Positions 36,110 to 45,593 of a stretch of DNA of 64,000 nucleotides are shown here, piece by piece. The notes under the pieces were generated by a model. That model had not been told where the DNA came from and made no database searches. It saw only the letters and a program-made list of their open reading frames with translations. A program made the position numbers and the translations under genes. Position 1 is the stretch's first letter. Each line of letters begins with the position of its first letter. This DNA comes from Kytococcus aerolatus (GTDB lineage Bacteria; Actinomycetota; Actinomycetes; Actinomycetales; Dermatophilaceae). The DNA is taken from assembly GCF_900187395.1 (NCBI RefSeq), contig NZ_FYEZ01000001.1, forward strand, positions 248,001 through 312,000, read 5' to 3'.

Positions 36110-36137
36110 GCAACTTTTCGGGGGTGGGCTCCGACAG
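36110..36137 (+). promoter_or_regulatory. Candidate ECF-dependent promoter of the lipoprotein gene
   Basis: GCAAC (36110-36114), 17-bp spacer, CGACAG (36132-36137). The AAC-type -35 with a CGxC-type -10 is the general form of ECF promoters. No good sigma-70 promoter competes for this gene. Dependence on the neighbouring sigma factor is a guess from position. Confidence 0.35.
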
Positions 36138-36200
36138 ACGGGGTGAACGCACCCGCCGCGACGGGCCGCCGGCCCGTCGTCCACGAACCAGGAGGACCCC

Positions 36201-37454
36201 ATGACCACGACCCGACGACGCACCTCCAGCATCGCCCTGCTCGCGAGCCTGGGCCTGGCGCTCACGGCCTGCTCCGGACAGTCCGAGGAAGAGGCGGCCT
36301 TCGAGGACACGTCCGAGACGACCCCCTCCCCCGCCGAGGAGCAGGGCGACGGGGAGGCGACCGAGGAGGGCACGGACTCCGACGAGCAGGAGGGCACGGA
36401 CGGCCCCTCGTCCGACGAGGACGCGAGCGAGGGCTCCAGCACCCACACGGCCGAGGCCGGGTTCATGGGCACGGCATCCTCCCTCGAGGCGGAGACGACT
36501 GCGGTCGAGGAGTCCGATGACGCTCGTCTTCTGGCCCCCGGTCTGGACCTGCGCATCACGGAGGTCGGGCAGCTGGAGGAGCTCCCGGTCCAGGCCTTCG
36601 AGCAGGCCGGCGGCGAGATCCTGACCCAGGACTCCGAGAAGGTGTCGACCGTCGAGCCGGCCGAGGGCAAGGTCTTCCACGTCGCCCGCTACGAGAGCAC
36701 GGACCCGCAGCTGCCCGGGGTCGAGGAGATCCCCCGCTCGAACGCCATGGTGCGGGTGGAGGGCAGCGAGGCCGGGTCGGTCTTCACCGGTGAGGGGGAC
36801 CGTCAGCAGGGGACGCTGGTGGTCTCCGCGCCGGAGGAGCTCTCCCCGGAGGACCTGGTGCTGGAGGTGACCACCGGCGAGGAGGACGGGCTGACGCAGT
36901 CCCTCAGCCTCGTGGACGGCACGCGCACCAGCGATGACGCTCCGCAGCTATACACCGTGGACGGGTTCGAGGTCGAGCTGACGGACGCGGAGTCGATGAA
37001 CCTGCCGTACGAGAGAATGAACGGCGCCCCGGAGACGATCCGCGGTGAGGTCGAGCAGGCCCACCTGACCCCCTACCACCCCGAGCACGGGTGGTCGCGC
37101 TCCGGTGAGCTCTTCCTCGTGGTCACCGTCGACGAGCCGAAGAACCACGACAACAAGAGCACCATCCAGGTCGAGATGCCCGACGGCACGACCATCGAGC
37201 CGGAGGCGGAGAACTCCTCCCTCGTTCGGGGCTTCGACGGGCCGATGACCTTCTCCGTCCCGGCCGACGCCGGTGAGGCCACCGTGCGCCTGACCCCGAA
37301 GGCCAAGCCCAAGCTGGACGTCATCACCGGCGACCCTGCCGAGGCGACGGTCACGTGGAGCGTCACCGACGGCGACTCCGCACCGGAGGAGTCCGGGAAG
37401 GACGCCGACGAGGACTCCTCGGAGCAGAAGGGCGGCGAGTCCTCCGAGGACTGA
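36201..37454 (+). CDS. Large surface lipoprotein, unknown function
   Basis: A 417-residue protein with a lipoprotein signal peptide (RRRTSS, hydrophobic core, LTAC lipobox, Cys24), an acidic Glu/Ser/Asp spacer to about residue 80, two beta-rich parts (about 110-235 and 245-390) with no recognised catalytic motif, and an acidic Ser/Glu tail. AGGAGG precedes the ATG. It faces away from the sigma factor-kinase pair and shares a 183-bp intergenic region with it, so it is a candidate target or ligand-binding partner of that system. Confidence 0.82.
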   Translation: MTTTRRRTSSIALLASLGLALTACSGQSEEEAAFEDTSETTPSPAEEQGDGEATEEGTDSDEQEGTDGPSSDEDASEGSSTHTAEAGFMGTASSLEAETTAVEESDDARLLAPGLDLRITEVGQLEELPVQAFEQAGGEILTQDSEKVSTVEPAEGKVFHVARYESTDPQLPGVEEIPRSNAMVRVEGSEAGSVFTGEGDRQQGTLVVSAPEELSPEDLVLEVTTGEEDGLTQSLSLVDGTRTSDDAPQLYTVDGFEVELTDAESMNLPYERMNGAPETIRGEVEQAHLTPYHPEHGWSRSGELFLVVTVDEPKNHDNKSTIQVEMPDGTTIEPEAENSSLVRGFDGPMTFSVPADAGEATVRLTPKAKPKLDVITGDPAEATVTWSVTDGDSAPEESGKDADEDSSEQKGGESSED

Positions 37455-37460
37455 CCGACC

Positions 37461-37500
37461 CGGCACCTGAGGGGCGGGATGGTCCGCCCCTCAGGTGCCG
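37461..37500. terminator. Bidirectional terminator overlapping the selO stop codon
   Basis: A 17-bp perfect stem beginning CGGCACCTGAGGGGCGG with a 6-nt loop, 6 nt after the lipoprotein stop. The right arm contains the selO stop codon (37491-37493), so the last selO codons are part of the hairpin. Confidence 0.85.
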
Positions 37501-38885
37501 CAGAAGGTCACGTGCCGCGGCGAGCCGACCGGCGACGGTGCCAGCAGGGCCTGCACCTCCGGCGCGGTGTCGGCAGGGGTGCTGAACGGGTCGGCCAGGG
37601 CGGCCGCCACCGCGTGGACGGGGCCCAGGTCCCCCGCGGTGGCGGCCGTCAGGGTCTGCTCGACGACGTGGTTGCGCGGGACGACCACCGGGTTCACCGC
37701 CCGCATCCGGGCGGCTCGCTCGGTCTCCCCCGCCGCGGCAGCCTCCCGGGTGAGCCGGTCGAAGGTCCCGGTGTGGTCGCCGCCCTCGGCGGCGAGCCGC
37801 AGGAGGAAGTCCCCCACCCGCTGCTCGTCGGGCTCGGTGAGCCCCAGCTTCGCGGAGAACAGGGCAGTGTGCTCGGCCCGGTAGCACTCCGCGAAGTCCC
37901 CCAGCACCGTGGTGGCCCGGTCCACGGCCCGCTCGGGGTCCTCGTCGACGAGGGGCAGCAGGGCCTCGGCCAGCCGGGCCAGGTTCCACTGCGCAGCGGC
38001 CGGCTGGTTGCCGTAGGCATAGCGGCCGGCGTGGTCGATGCTGCTGAACACCGCCTGCGGGTCGTGGGCGTCGAGCATCGCCACCGGCCCGTAGTCGATG
38101 GTCTCGCCCGAGAGGGTCATGTTGTCGGTGTTCATCACCCCATGGACGACACCCAGCCCCATCCACTGCGCCACCGTACGGGCCTGGGCCTCGCAGACCG
38201 CCCGCAGCAGGGTGAGGGCCTCCGGCTCCCCGGCGGACGCTCCCACCTCCGCCCGTTCGGCGTGGTGCCGCCACAGGGCGTGGTGCACGAGCCGTTCGAG
38301 CACCTCCCGGCCGTGGGAGGCCGCCGCGTGCTGGACCGTCCCGACCCGCAGGTGGCTGGCCGCCACCCGCACCAGAACCGCTCCGGGCAGGGGCTCCTCC
38401 CGGTGCACCACTCCCCCGGTGCCGACCACGCCCAGCGAACGGGTGGTGGGCAGGCCGACGGCGTGGGCGAAGACCCCCATGAGGTGCTCGCGCAGCATCG
38501 GGCCGACCGCCGCCAGGCCGTCCCCACCGCGGGCGTAGGGGGTCCGCCCCGAGCCCTTGAGGTGGACGTCCACCCGGCGCCCGTCGGTGGTGGTGGTCTC
38601 CCCCAGGAGCAGGGCCCGCCCGTCGCCGAGCAGCGGCGAGTAGTGGCCGAACTGGTGGCCGGCGTAGGCCTGGGCGACCGGTCGTGGGAGAGCGGGGTCG
38701 TCGCTGCCGCCGACGAGGAAGCGCACCCCCTCGGGACTGCGCAACCACACCGGGTCCCAGCCCAGCTCGGCGGCCAGCCCCTCGTCGAGGGCCAGCAGGG
38801 TGGGCTCGGGCACCGACGCGGCCTCCCAGGGCTGCGAGAGCTCCGGGAGGGCCGCGGCACAGCTGTGCTCCAGGTGGGGGATCAC
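37491..38885 (-). CDS. selO: Protein adenylyltransferase SelO (YdiU family)
   Basis: Pseudokinase-fold enzyme that transfers AMP from ATP to protein Ser/Thr/Tyr; the E. coli homologue acts in redox homeostasis. The 464-residue protein shows AYAGHQFGHYSPLLGDGRA, VHLKGSGRTPYARGGDG, LREHLMG, GVMNTDNMTLSG and DYGPVAMLDAHDP. The C-terminus ends TFCGT: a cysteine sits where eukaryotic SelO has selenocysteine and E. coli has Cys-Ser-Ser. The start is GTG. It follows the aldo/keto reductase by 8 nt. Confidence 0.93.
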   Translation of the reverse strand: MIPHLEHSCAAALPELSQPWEAASVPEPTLLALDEGLAAELGWDPVWLRSPEGVRFLVGGSDDPALPRPVAQAYAGHQFGHYSPLLGDGRALLLGETTTTDGRRVDVHLKGSGRTPYARGGDGLAAVGPMLREHLMGVFAHAVGLPTTRSLGVVGTGGVVHREEPLPGAVLVRVAASHLRVGTVQHAAASHGREVLERLVHHALWRHHAERAEVGASAGEPEALTLLRAVCEAQARTVAQWMGLGVVHGVMNTDNMTLSGETIDYGPVAMLDAHDPQAVFSSIDHAGRYAYGNQPAAAQWNLARLAEALLPLVDEDPERAVDRATTVLGDFAECYRAEHTALFSAKLGLTEPDEQRVGDFLLRLAAEGGDHTGTFDRLTREAAAAGETERAARMRAVNPVVVPRNHVVEQTLTAATAGDLGPVHAVAAALADPFSTPADTAPEVQALLAPSPVGSPRHVTFCGT

Positions 38886-38893
38886 GGGCCGGC

Positions 38894-39733
38894 TCAGTCC
38901 AGCATCGTGAAGTTGCCCTCGTCCGGGTGCGGGAACATCCGCTCCTCGGAGTCCAGGGCGGTGATCGCGGCCACCTGCTCCTCGTCGAGCTCGAAGCCGA
39001 AGAGGTCGATGTTCGCCACGATCCGCTCCGGGGTGACGGACTTGGGGATGACGACGGTGCCCTGCTGCAGGTGCCAGCGCAGGATCACCTGGGCCGGGGT
39101 CACGTCGTGCTCCCGGGCGATGCCGGTGACCGTCTCCAGGTCGAGATCCTTCGCCTGTCCGATCGGGGCGTAGGCCTCCACGGCCAGCCCGTGCTCCCGG
39201 CTGGCCGCCTGGGTGGCCGGCTGCTGGAAGCTCGGGTGCAGCTCGATCTGGTTGACCGCCGGGGTCACCTCGGCGCCCTCCACGAGGGTCTCCAGGTGGT
39301 GGGGCAGGAAGTTCGAGACGCCGATGGCCCGGGCCCCACCCTGCCGGTGGATCGACTCCAGCTCCGCCCAGGCCTCGGTGTAGGTGCCCAGCGCCGGGGC
39401 GGGCCAGTGGATGAGGTAGAGATCCACCCGGTCCAGGCCGAGCTTGCCCAAGGACTCCTCGAAGGCGCGCTGCACGAGATCCCGCCCTTGCTCGCCGTTG
39501 CGGAGCTTGGTGGTCACGAAGACCTCGTCGCGGGGCAGGTTCACGGCCCGCAGCGCCGCGCCGACCCCCTCCTCGTTGCCGTAGACGGCCGCGGTGTCGA
39601 TGTGGCGGTACCCGGCCTCCAGGGCGTTCTCGACGGCCTGCTGGGTGACCGCGGCGTCGACCTTGAAGGTGCCGAAACCCACCTGCGGGATCTGGACACC
39701 GTTGTTCAGCGTGATCATCGGGACCTGGGACAT
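38894..39733 (-). CDS. Aldo/keto reductase
   Basis: A 279-residue NADPH-dependent carbonyl reductase of the AKR5-like bacterial group (2,5-diketo-gluconate reductase type). The catalytic tetrad is complete: Asp46, Tyr51 (GYRHIDTAAVYGNE), Lys76 (VFVTTKL) and His109 (DLYLIHW). The cofactor region reads IVANIDLFGFELD near the C-terminus. The physiological substrate is unknown. It starts 2 nt after the PPK2 stop. Confidence 0.92.
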   Translation of the reverse strand: MSQVPMITLNNGVQIPQVGFGTFKVDAAVTQQAVENALEAGYRHIDTAAVYGNEEGVGAALRAVNLPRDEVFVTTKLRNGEQGRDLVQRAFEESLGKLGLDRVDLYLIHWPAPALGTYTEAWAELESIHRQGGARAIGVSNFLPHHLETLVEGAEVTPAVNQIELHPSFQQPATQAASREHGLAVEAYAPIGQAKDLDLETVTGIAREHDVTPAQVILRWHLQQGTVVIPKSVTPERIVANIDLFGFELDEEQVAAITALDSEERMFPHPDEGNFTMLD

Positions 39734-39735
39734 GG

Positions 39736-40821
39736 TCACTCCTTCGGCTTCCTGGACTTCTTGCTCTTCTTGGCCTTCGTGGTCTTGCCGGCGGGCTTGC
39801 CCTTCTTCGACGTCTCCTCGGGCTCCTCCTCCACCTTCTTCCGGTCGGCCTCCTTCGCGCTCTCCTTCGTCGCCGCCGCCTTCGCCAGCGAGGCGCTGTG
39901 GCGGCTGGCGACCTCGACCTGTGCCTGCAGGCGCTCGGTGGCCGCCTCCACGTCGAAGTCGGCCTCCGGCCACTCCAGGTCCATCGCCCGGAGGTGCTCC
40001 AGCACCAGCTGCTGCACCGCCAGCCGGGCGTACCACTTCCGGTCGGCCGGCACCACGAACCACGGAGCGCCCTTGGTGGAGCACCGGCTCAGGGCCACCT
40101 GGTAGGCCTCCTGGTAGTCCGCCCAGTGCTCGCGCTCGTCGAGATCACCGGGGTTGAACTTCCAGTGCTTGTCCGGGCGCTCCAGCCGCTCCATGAGCCG
40201 CTCGGCCTGCTCCTCGGGCGAGATGTGCAGCATCACCTTGACCAGGGTGATCCCCTGGCGGGCGAGCTCGCGCTCGAAGGCGTTGATCTGCGTGTAGCGC
40301 TGCTGCCACTGGTCGCGGGGCACCAGGTCGTGCACGCGCACGATGAGCACGTCCTCGTAGTGGGAGCGGTCGAAGACGCCGATGTGGCCCGGGTCCGGCA
40401 GGGCCTTGCGGATCCGCCACAGGAAGTCGTGCTCCAGCTCCTCGGCGGTCGGGCTCTTGAAGGCGGTGATCTGGATGCCCTGCGGGTCCATCGCCCCGAC
40501 GACGTGCCGCATGACGCCGCCCTTGCCGGAGGTGTCCATCCCCTGCACGAGCAGCAGGAGCCGACGACGGTCGCCGCGGGCCCCGTTCGCCCACAGCCGC
40601 TCCTGCAGGTCGGCGAGCTCGTCGCCGGTGGCGTGCATCGCCAGCTGGCCGTCCGCCTTGTCACCGTCGAAGGCCGGCGTGGAACGGGGGTCCACGTCCG
40701 CGAGGCGGAAGCCGGTCCCGACGCGCAGGGCGTCGCTGAAGGGGGTCGCCCCGGGTGCGATCTCCTCGACCGCCTGGTCGAGATCAGCGGCGTCGGGCTC
40801 CAGCGGCTTCTTCTTCGTCAT
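39736..40821 (-). CDS. ppk2: Polyphosphate kinase 2 family protein
   Basis: Transfers phosphate between polyphosphate and nucleotides. The 361-residue protein has Walker A GMDTSGKGG (94-102), the PPK2 lid/Walker B region VFDRSHYEDVL and KFNPGDLDER. The length of the core and DTSGKGG fit class I/III enzymes; direction (NDP or NMP phosphorylation) cannot be settled by eye. The last 50 residues are an extreme Lys/Glu-rich tail, possibly polyphosphate-binding. CAGAGT (minus strand, 40828-40833) ends 6 nt before the ATG. It leads the operon with the reductase and selO. Confidence 0.9.
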   Translation of the reverse strand: MTKKKPLEPDAADLDQAVEEIAPGATPFSDALRVGTGFRLADVDPRSTPAFDGDKADGQLAMHATGDELADLQERLWANGARGDRRRLLLLVQGMDTSGKGGVMRHVVGAMDPQGIQITAFKSPTAEELEHDFLWRIRKALPDPGHIGVFDRSHYEDVLIVRVHDLVPRDQWQQRYTQINAFERELARQGITLVKVMLHISPEEQAERLMERLERPDKHWKFNPGDLDEREHWADYQEAYQVALSRCSTKGAPWFVVPADRKWYARLAVQQLVLEHLRAMDLEWPEADFDVEAATERLQAQVEVASRHSASLAKAAATKESAKEADRKKVEEEPEETSKKGKPAGKTTKAKKSKKSRKPKE

Positions 40822-40884
40822 GGGGCAACTCTGCCACCCGTTCCATGATCGCCCGCCACCCCTCCCGGGAGGCCGTTCCGCGGG

Positions 40885-42156
40885 TCAGTCGACCAGACCG
40901 GCGAGGAACTCGCCGACGACCTGCTCCCAGCGCTCGGGGTCGACATTCCACTCCCGGCAGTGCATCCCCTGGGACCACTCCTCCAGCCGCACCAGGTCCG
41001 GGCGCAGCTCGGCGAGCTCCCGGGAGGACTCCACCGGCACCACCTCGTCCTGCTCGGAGTGGATCACCAGGATCGGGTGCCGCAGCTCCTCGGCCCGGGC
41101 CAGCCAGTTGAGCAGCGCCAGATCCCGCGGCTCGGTGATCCCCAGGAGGAAGGTCGTCTCCTGCCGACCCATGAGGTGACGGGCCAGCTGCTCCACCGCC
41201 ACCGGGACCCCGTTGCGGCTCGCCGCGTGCGAGAGCACCCGCCCCCAGTCCACCACCGGGCCGTCCAGGACCACCCCGGTCACCCGGTCGGCGTGGGCGG
41301 AGTGGACCAAGGTCTGCAGCACGATCGCACCGCCCATCGAGTAGCCGATCAGGACGATCTCCTCCGCCCCGTGCTCGACCGCGTGCTCGATGGCAGCCTC
41401 GATGTCACGCCACTCGGTGAGCCCGAGGTTGTACCGGCCGTCCTCGCTGCGCGGCGCGTCGGTGTCGTTGCGATAGGCCGGCACCAGGGTGGCGTATCCG
41501 GCCTCCCGGAGGGTCCGTACCGCCCGGAAGCCCTCCTCGCGGCGGGCCGCCCGGCCGTGCACGGTGATCGCCCAGCGTCGGTGCTCCCCCGCGTCGAAGG
41601 CGCTCGTGGCCGGGTCCGGTGGCAGGTACCAGCACGGGAAGTCGCCCACGTCGGAGTGCAGCGTGAGATCCCGGGCCGGGACGCCCAGCGCCGAGCGCGG
41701 GTCGCGCGGGAAGTAGTACGGGTTGAGCCGTGCCCCACCCAGCCGGGGGGCGGTCGGTTCCTGGGTCCCCGGCTCCCGGGTGGCGTCCAGCGCGTCGACG
41801 GGACGCACCTCGTCCAGGGCGTCGAGACGCCGGGTGACGGTCGGTCCCCCGTCGGCCTCCTCGTCCCGCTCGAGGATCTCGCTGAAGCGCAGGTGGGAGC
41901 GCCCCCCGTCCAGCCAGAGGCCGTAGCGTCCCGGCTGCGTGGTGAGGTGGTTGGCCGCCAGGGTCACCGTGCCGGCCTGCGGGTCCACCCCCAGCAGCTC
42001 GCAGTCGTCGGGGTGCACCACGTCGGGGGTCAGCACACGTCGACCGAAATAGGCCGCCGTCCCCACCACCGCGGCGCCGCTCACTGCGGCGGTGGTCCCG
42101 ATCACCCAACCGGTCACCGCCCCGATCCGTCGCCACATCGCGGCCGTCAGTTCCAT
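40885..42156 (-). CDS. Membrane-anchored alpha/beta hydrolase
   Basis: A 423-residue protein: an N-terminal membrane helix (about 11-36), then a 140-residue actinobacterial lead domain, then a classical alpha/beta hydrolase with nucleophile Ser273 in GYSMGG, Asp370 (HSEQDEVVP) and His399 (QGMHCREW). It looks like a serine esterase/lipase-type enzyme attached to the membrane; the substrate is unknown. TAGGAT (minus strand, 42163-42168) ends 6 nt before the ATG, predicting a leaderless message. Confidence 0.88.
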   Translation of the reverse strand: MELTAAMWRRIGAVTGWVIGTTAAVSGAAVVGTAAYFGRRVLTPDVVHPDDCELLGVDPQAGTVTLAANHLTTQPGRYGLWLDGGRSHLRFSEILERDEEADGGPTVTRRLDALDEVRPVDALDATREPGTQEPTAPRLGGARLNPYYFPRDPRSALGVPARDLTLHSDVGDFPCWYLPPDPATSAFDAGEHRRWAITVHGRAARREEGFRAVRTLREAGYATLVPAYRNDTDAPRSEDGRYNLGLTEWRDIEAAIEHAVEHGAEEIVLIGYSMGGAIVLQTLVHSAHADRVTGVVLDGPVVDWGRVLSHAASRNGVPVAVEQLARHLMGRQETTFLLGITEPRDLALLNWLARAEELRHPILVIHSEQDEVVPVESSRELAELRPDLVRLEEWSQGMHCREWNVDPERWEQVVGEFLAGLVD

Positions 42157-42202
42157 GGGGCGATCCTAGGAGCCTCGCCGCGGAAGGCGTTCCCGGGCGT
42201 CC

Positions 42203-43747
<1,545 letters not shown>

Positions 43748-43784
43748 GGGCGCACCCTGCCACGACCCGGTGGAGACTGGGGGC

Positions 43785-44879
43785 ATGAACGCCCCCTGTG
43801 ACGTGCCCGGTGTGATGCTGGCCAAGGCCGCCCGCGCGGTTCCCGCCCCCGACGCCCTGCCGGGCGGGTGCAGCTACGAGCCGAAGTGGGACGGCTACCG
43901 GGTGCTCGTGGTGCGGGGCGCTCCCGCCCTGTCCTGTCCCGGCGCGGTCGGCGAGGGCGACGAGGCGGTGGACCTGCTCGGGCGCTCCGGGAAGTCCTTG
44001 GCCCGGTACTTCCCGGAGGTCCTCGAGGTCGTCCGGGCTCTGCCCGCCCCGGTGATCGTCGACGGGGAGCTCGTGGTGCGCTCCGGCGAGCCCGGCGCGG
44101 AGCGGCTCGACTGGGACGCCCTCTCGGCCCGGGTGCACCCGGCGGCCTCCCGCATCGAGCGACTCTCGGTCGAGACCCCGGCCGAGGTGGTCTGCTTCGA
44201 CCTGCTCGCCGACGCGGCCGGTGAGTTGGTGGCGGCCCCCTTCCGCGAACGGAGGGCTCGGCTCGAGGCCTTGCTCGCAGGGGTCCCCGACGCCAGCGGC
44301 GTGCACCTGACCCGCACGACGACCGACCCGGTCGAGGCCACCGACTGGTTCACCCGCTTCGAGGGGGCCGGGCTCGACGGGGTCATGGCCAAGGGTCTCG
44401 ACACGCCCTACGAGCCCGGGAAGCGCACGATGCTCAAGGTGAAGCACCAGCGGACCGCCGATGCCGTGGTGGTCGGGTACCGGGTCCACCGGTCCGGGCA
44501 GGGCGTGGGTTCCCTGCTGCTGGGGATGTTCCACGAGGGCGAGCTGCTGCCGGTCGGGGGCATCTCGGCCTTCCCGACGGCCCGGCGGGCGGAGCTCGTG
44601 GAAGAGCTCGAACCGCTCGTGGAGCGGGACGCCGACGGGCAGGTCGTCCACGCTGCGCGGGAGCGGAACCGTTTCTCGTCGGGTCGGGACAGCTCCTACG
44701 TCCCGTTGCGTCCCGAGCGGGTGGTGGAGGTGGCCTTCGACCAGCTGGAGGGCCGCCGATTCCGGCACACCGTGCGGCTCGTGCGCTGGCGTGACGACAA
44801 GGCGCCGCAGGAGTGCACCCTCGACCAGGTGGAGGTGGCCTCCGGCTACGATCTGCGTCTGGTCCTTGGCGACTCCTGA
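43785..44879 (+). CDS. ligC: ATP-dependent DNA ligase, LigC type
   Basis: A 364-residue stand-alone ATP-dependent ligase. The adenylated lysine is Lys34 in EPKWDGYR (motif I), followed by VIVDGELV (motif III), [19 protein letters not shown] (motif IV) and [17 protein letters not shown] (motif V), then the OB domain. It lacks the polymerase and nuclease modules of LigD. In mycobacteria LigC-type enzymes serve in repair with LigD-like polymerases; a LigD-type polymerase gene lies 0.7 kb away. GAGACT (43773-43778) ends 6 nt before the ATG; leaderless. Confidence 0.9.
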   Translation: MNAPCDVPGVMLAKAARAVPAPDALPGGCSYEPKWDGYRVLVVRGAPALSCPGAVGEGDEAVDLLGRSGKSLARYFPEVLEVVRALPAPVIVDGELVVRSGEPGAERLDWDALSARVHPAASRIERLSVETPAEVVCFDLLADAAGELVAAPFRERRARLEALLAGVPDASGVHLTRTTTDPVEATDWFTRFEGAGLDGVMAKGLDTPYEPGKRTMLKVKHQRTADAVVVGYRVHRSGQGVGSLLLGMFHEGELLPVGGISAFPTARRAELVEELEPLVERDADGQVVHAARERNRFSSGRDSSYVPLRPERVVEVAFDQLEGRRFRHTVRLVRWRDDKAPQECTLDQVEVASGYDLRLVLGDS

Positions 44880-44931
44880 TCACCGCCCGGACCGTGCACG
44901 CCCCGTCACCCCGACTCCCAGGAGCCCCCTG

Positions 44932-45255
44932 ATGCTGCTCGAGACCACCCAGGACGCCGCCGGCTCGACCACTGCCGGCATCGTGGCGGCGGTGGTCGTG
45001 GGACTCGTCGGTGTGGCCATGCTGGCCCGCAGCGGTGCTCAGCCGGTACCGGTGAAGGGTGTGGTGCGCTCGATGGGGATCGTCGCCCTGCTCGTGGCGC
45101 TGTCGCTCCTCGTGCTGGGCTGGCAGGGCATGACCTGGCTGCCGCTGGCGCTGGTCACCCTCGTCTCGCTGCTGCTCCTCCTGGCCGGGACGGGCTTCCT
45201 GGCCACCCGCGCCGCCCGGGTGCGGCGTGAGCGGGACGCCTCGCCGCGCGACTGA
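44932..45255 (+). CDS. Small membrane protein, unknown function
   Basis: A 107-residue protein with three predicted membrane helices (about 18-35, 48-62, 68-92) and a basic C-terminal tail. AGGAG lies 7 nt before the ATG. No family is recognised. It is the last gene before the repeat array. Confidence 0.7.
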   Translation: MLLETTQDAAGSTTAGIVAAVVVGLVGVAMLARSGAQPVPVKGVVRSMGIVALLVALSLLVLGWQGMTWLPLALVTLVSLLLLLAGTGFLATRAARVRRERDASPRD

Positions 45256-45290
45256 GGCCCCGAGGGCTCACGGCCCGCCCGACCCCGAGG

Positions 45291-45558
45291 TACGCACCGG
45301 TACGCATCTCGACAGTTGGCGTGCGCACCGGAACACACCTGAGCAGACGGCGACACACGGAATGCGCACCAATACGCATCTCACGTGCTCGCGGACATGG
45401 AAAGCAGGCCCACAGGCGCACCAGTACGCATCTCGGACGCCCACGGTCCGTGCAACCCCGAGAGGGACACCGGTGCGCATCTCGACGGTCGAAGTGCGCA
45501 CCAGTACGCATCTGAGCGGAGGGTGACACGCGACATGCGGACCGGTGCGCCTGTCGGA
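45291..45558. repeat. Array of seven degenerate dyad repeats with helical spacing
   Basis: Seven 23-bp units start at 45291, 45322, 45363, 45415, 45464, 45495 and 45536. The core consensus TGCGCACCRGTACGCA is an imperfect palindrome, followed by TCTC or a variant. Unit spacings are 31, 41, 52, 49, 31 and 41 bp, mostly near whole helical turns. Units 1-3 and 5-7 form a higher-order repeat: 45291-45385 aligns without gaps to 45464-45558 (offset 173, 67 of 95 bases identical by hand count). The array fills the 338-bp gap between two converging genes. No gene, transposase or CRISPR leader is visible in it. Confidence 0.85.
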
Positions 45559-45593
45559 CGCTGCGGTGCGACCGGCGTGCCGGGCCGCGACCC

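Noticed and set aside
45291-45558. CRISPR array
   Set aside because: Units differ at many positions, spacing ranges from 31 to 52 bp, intervening sequences are partly related to each other, and no cas gene or leader is near.
45268-45560. Coding sequence on the minus strand through the repeats (recurring MRTGAH-like peptides)
   Set aside because: Repeat spacings are not multiples of three, so the peptide pattern changes frame. The sequence is better explained as repeated DNA.
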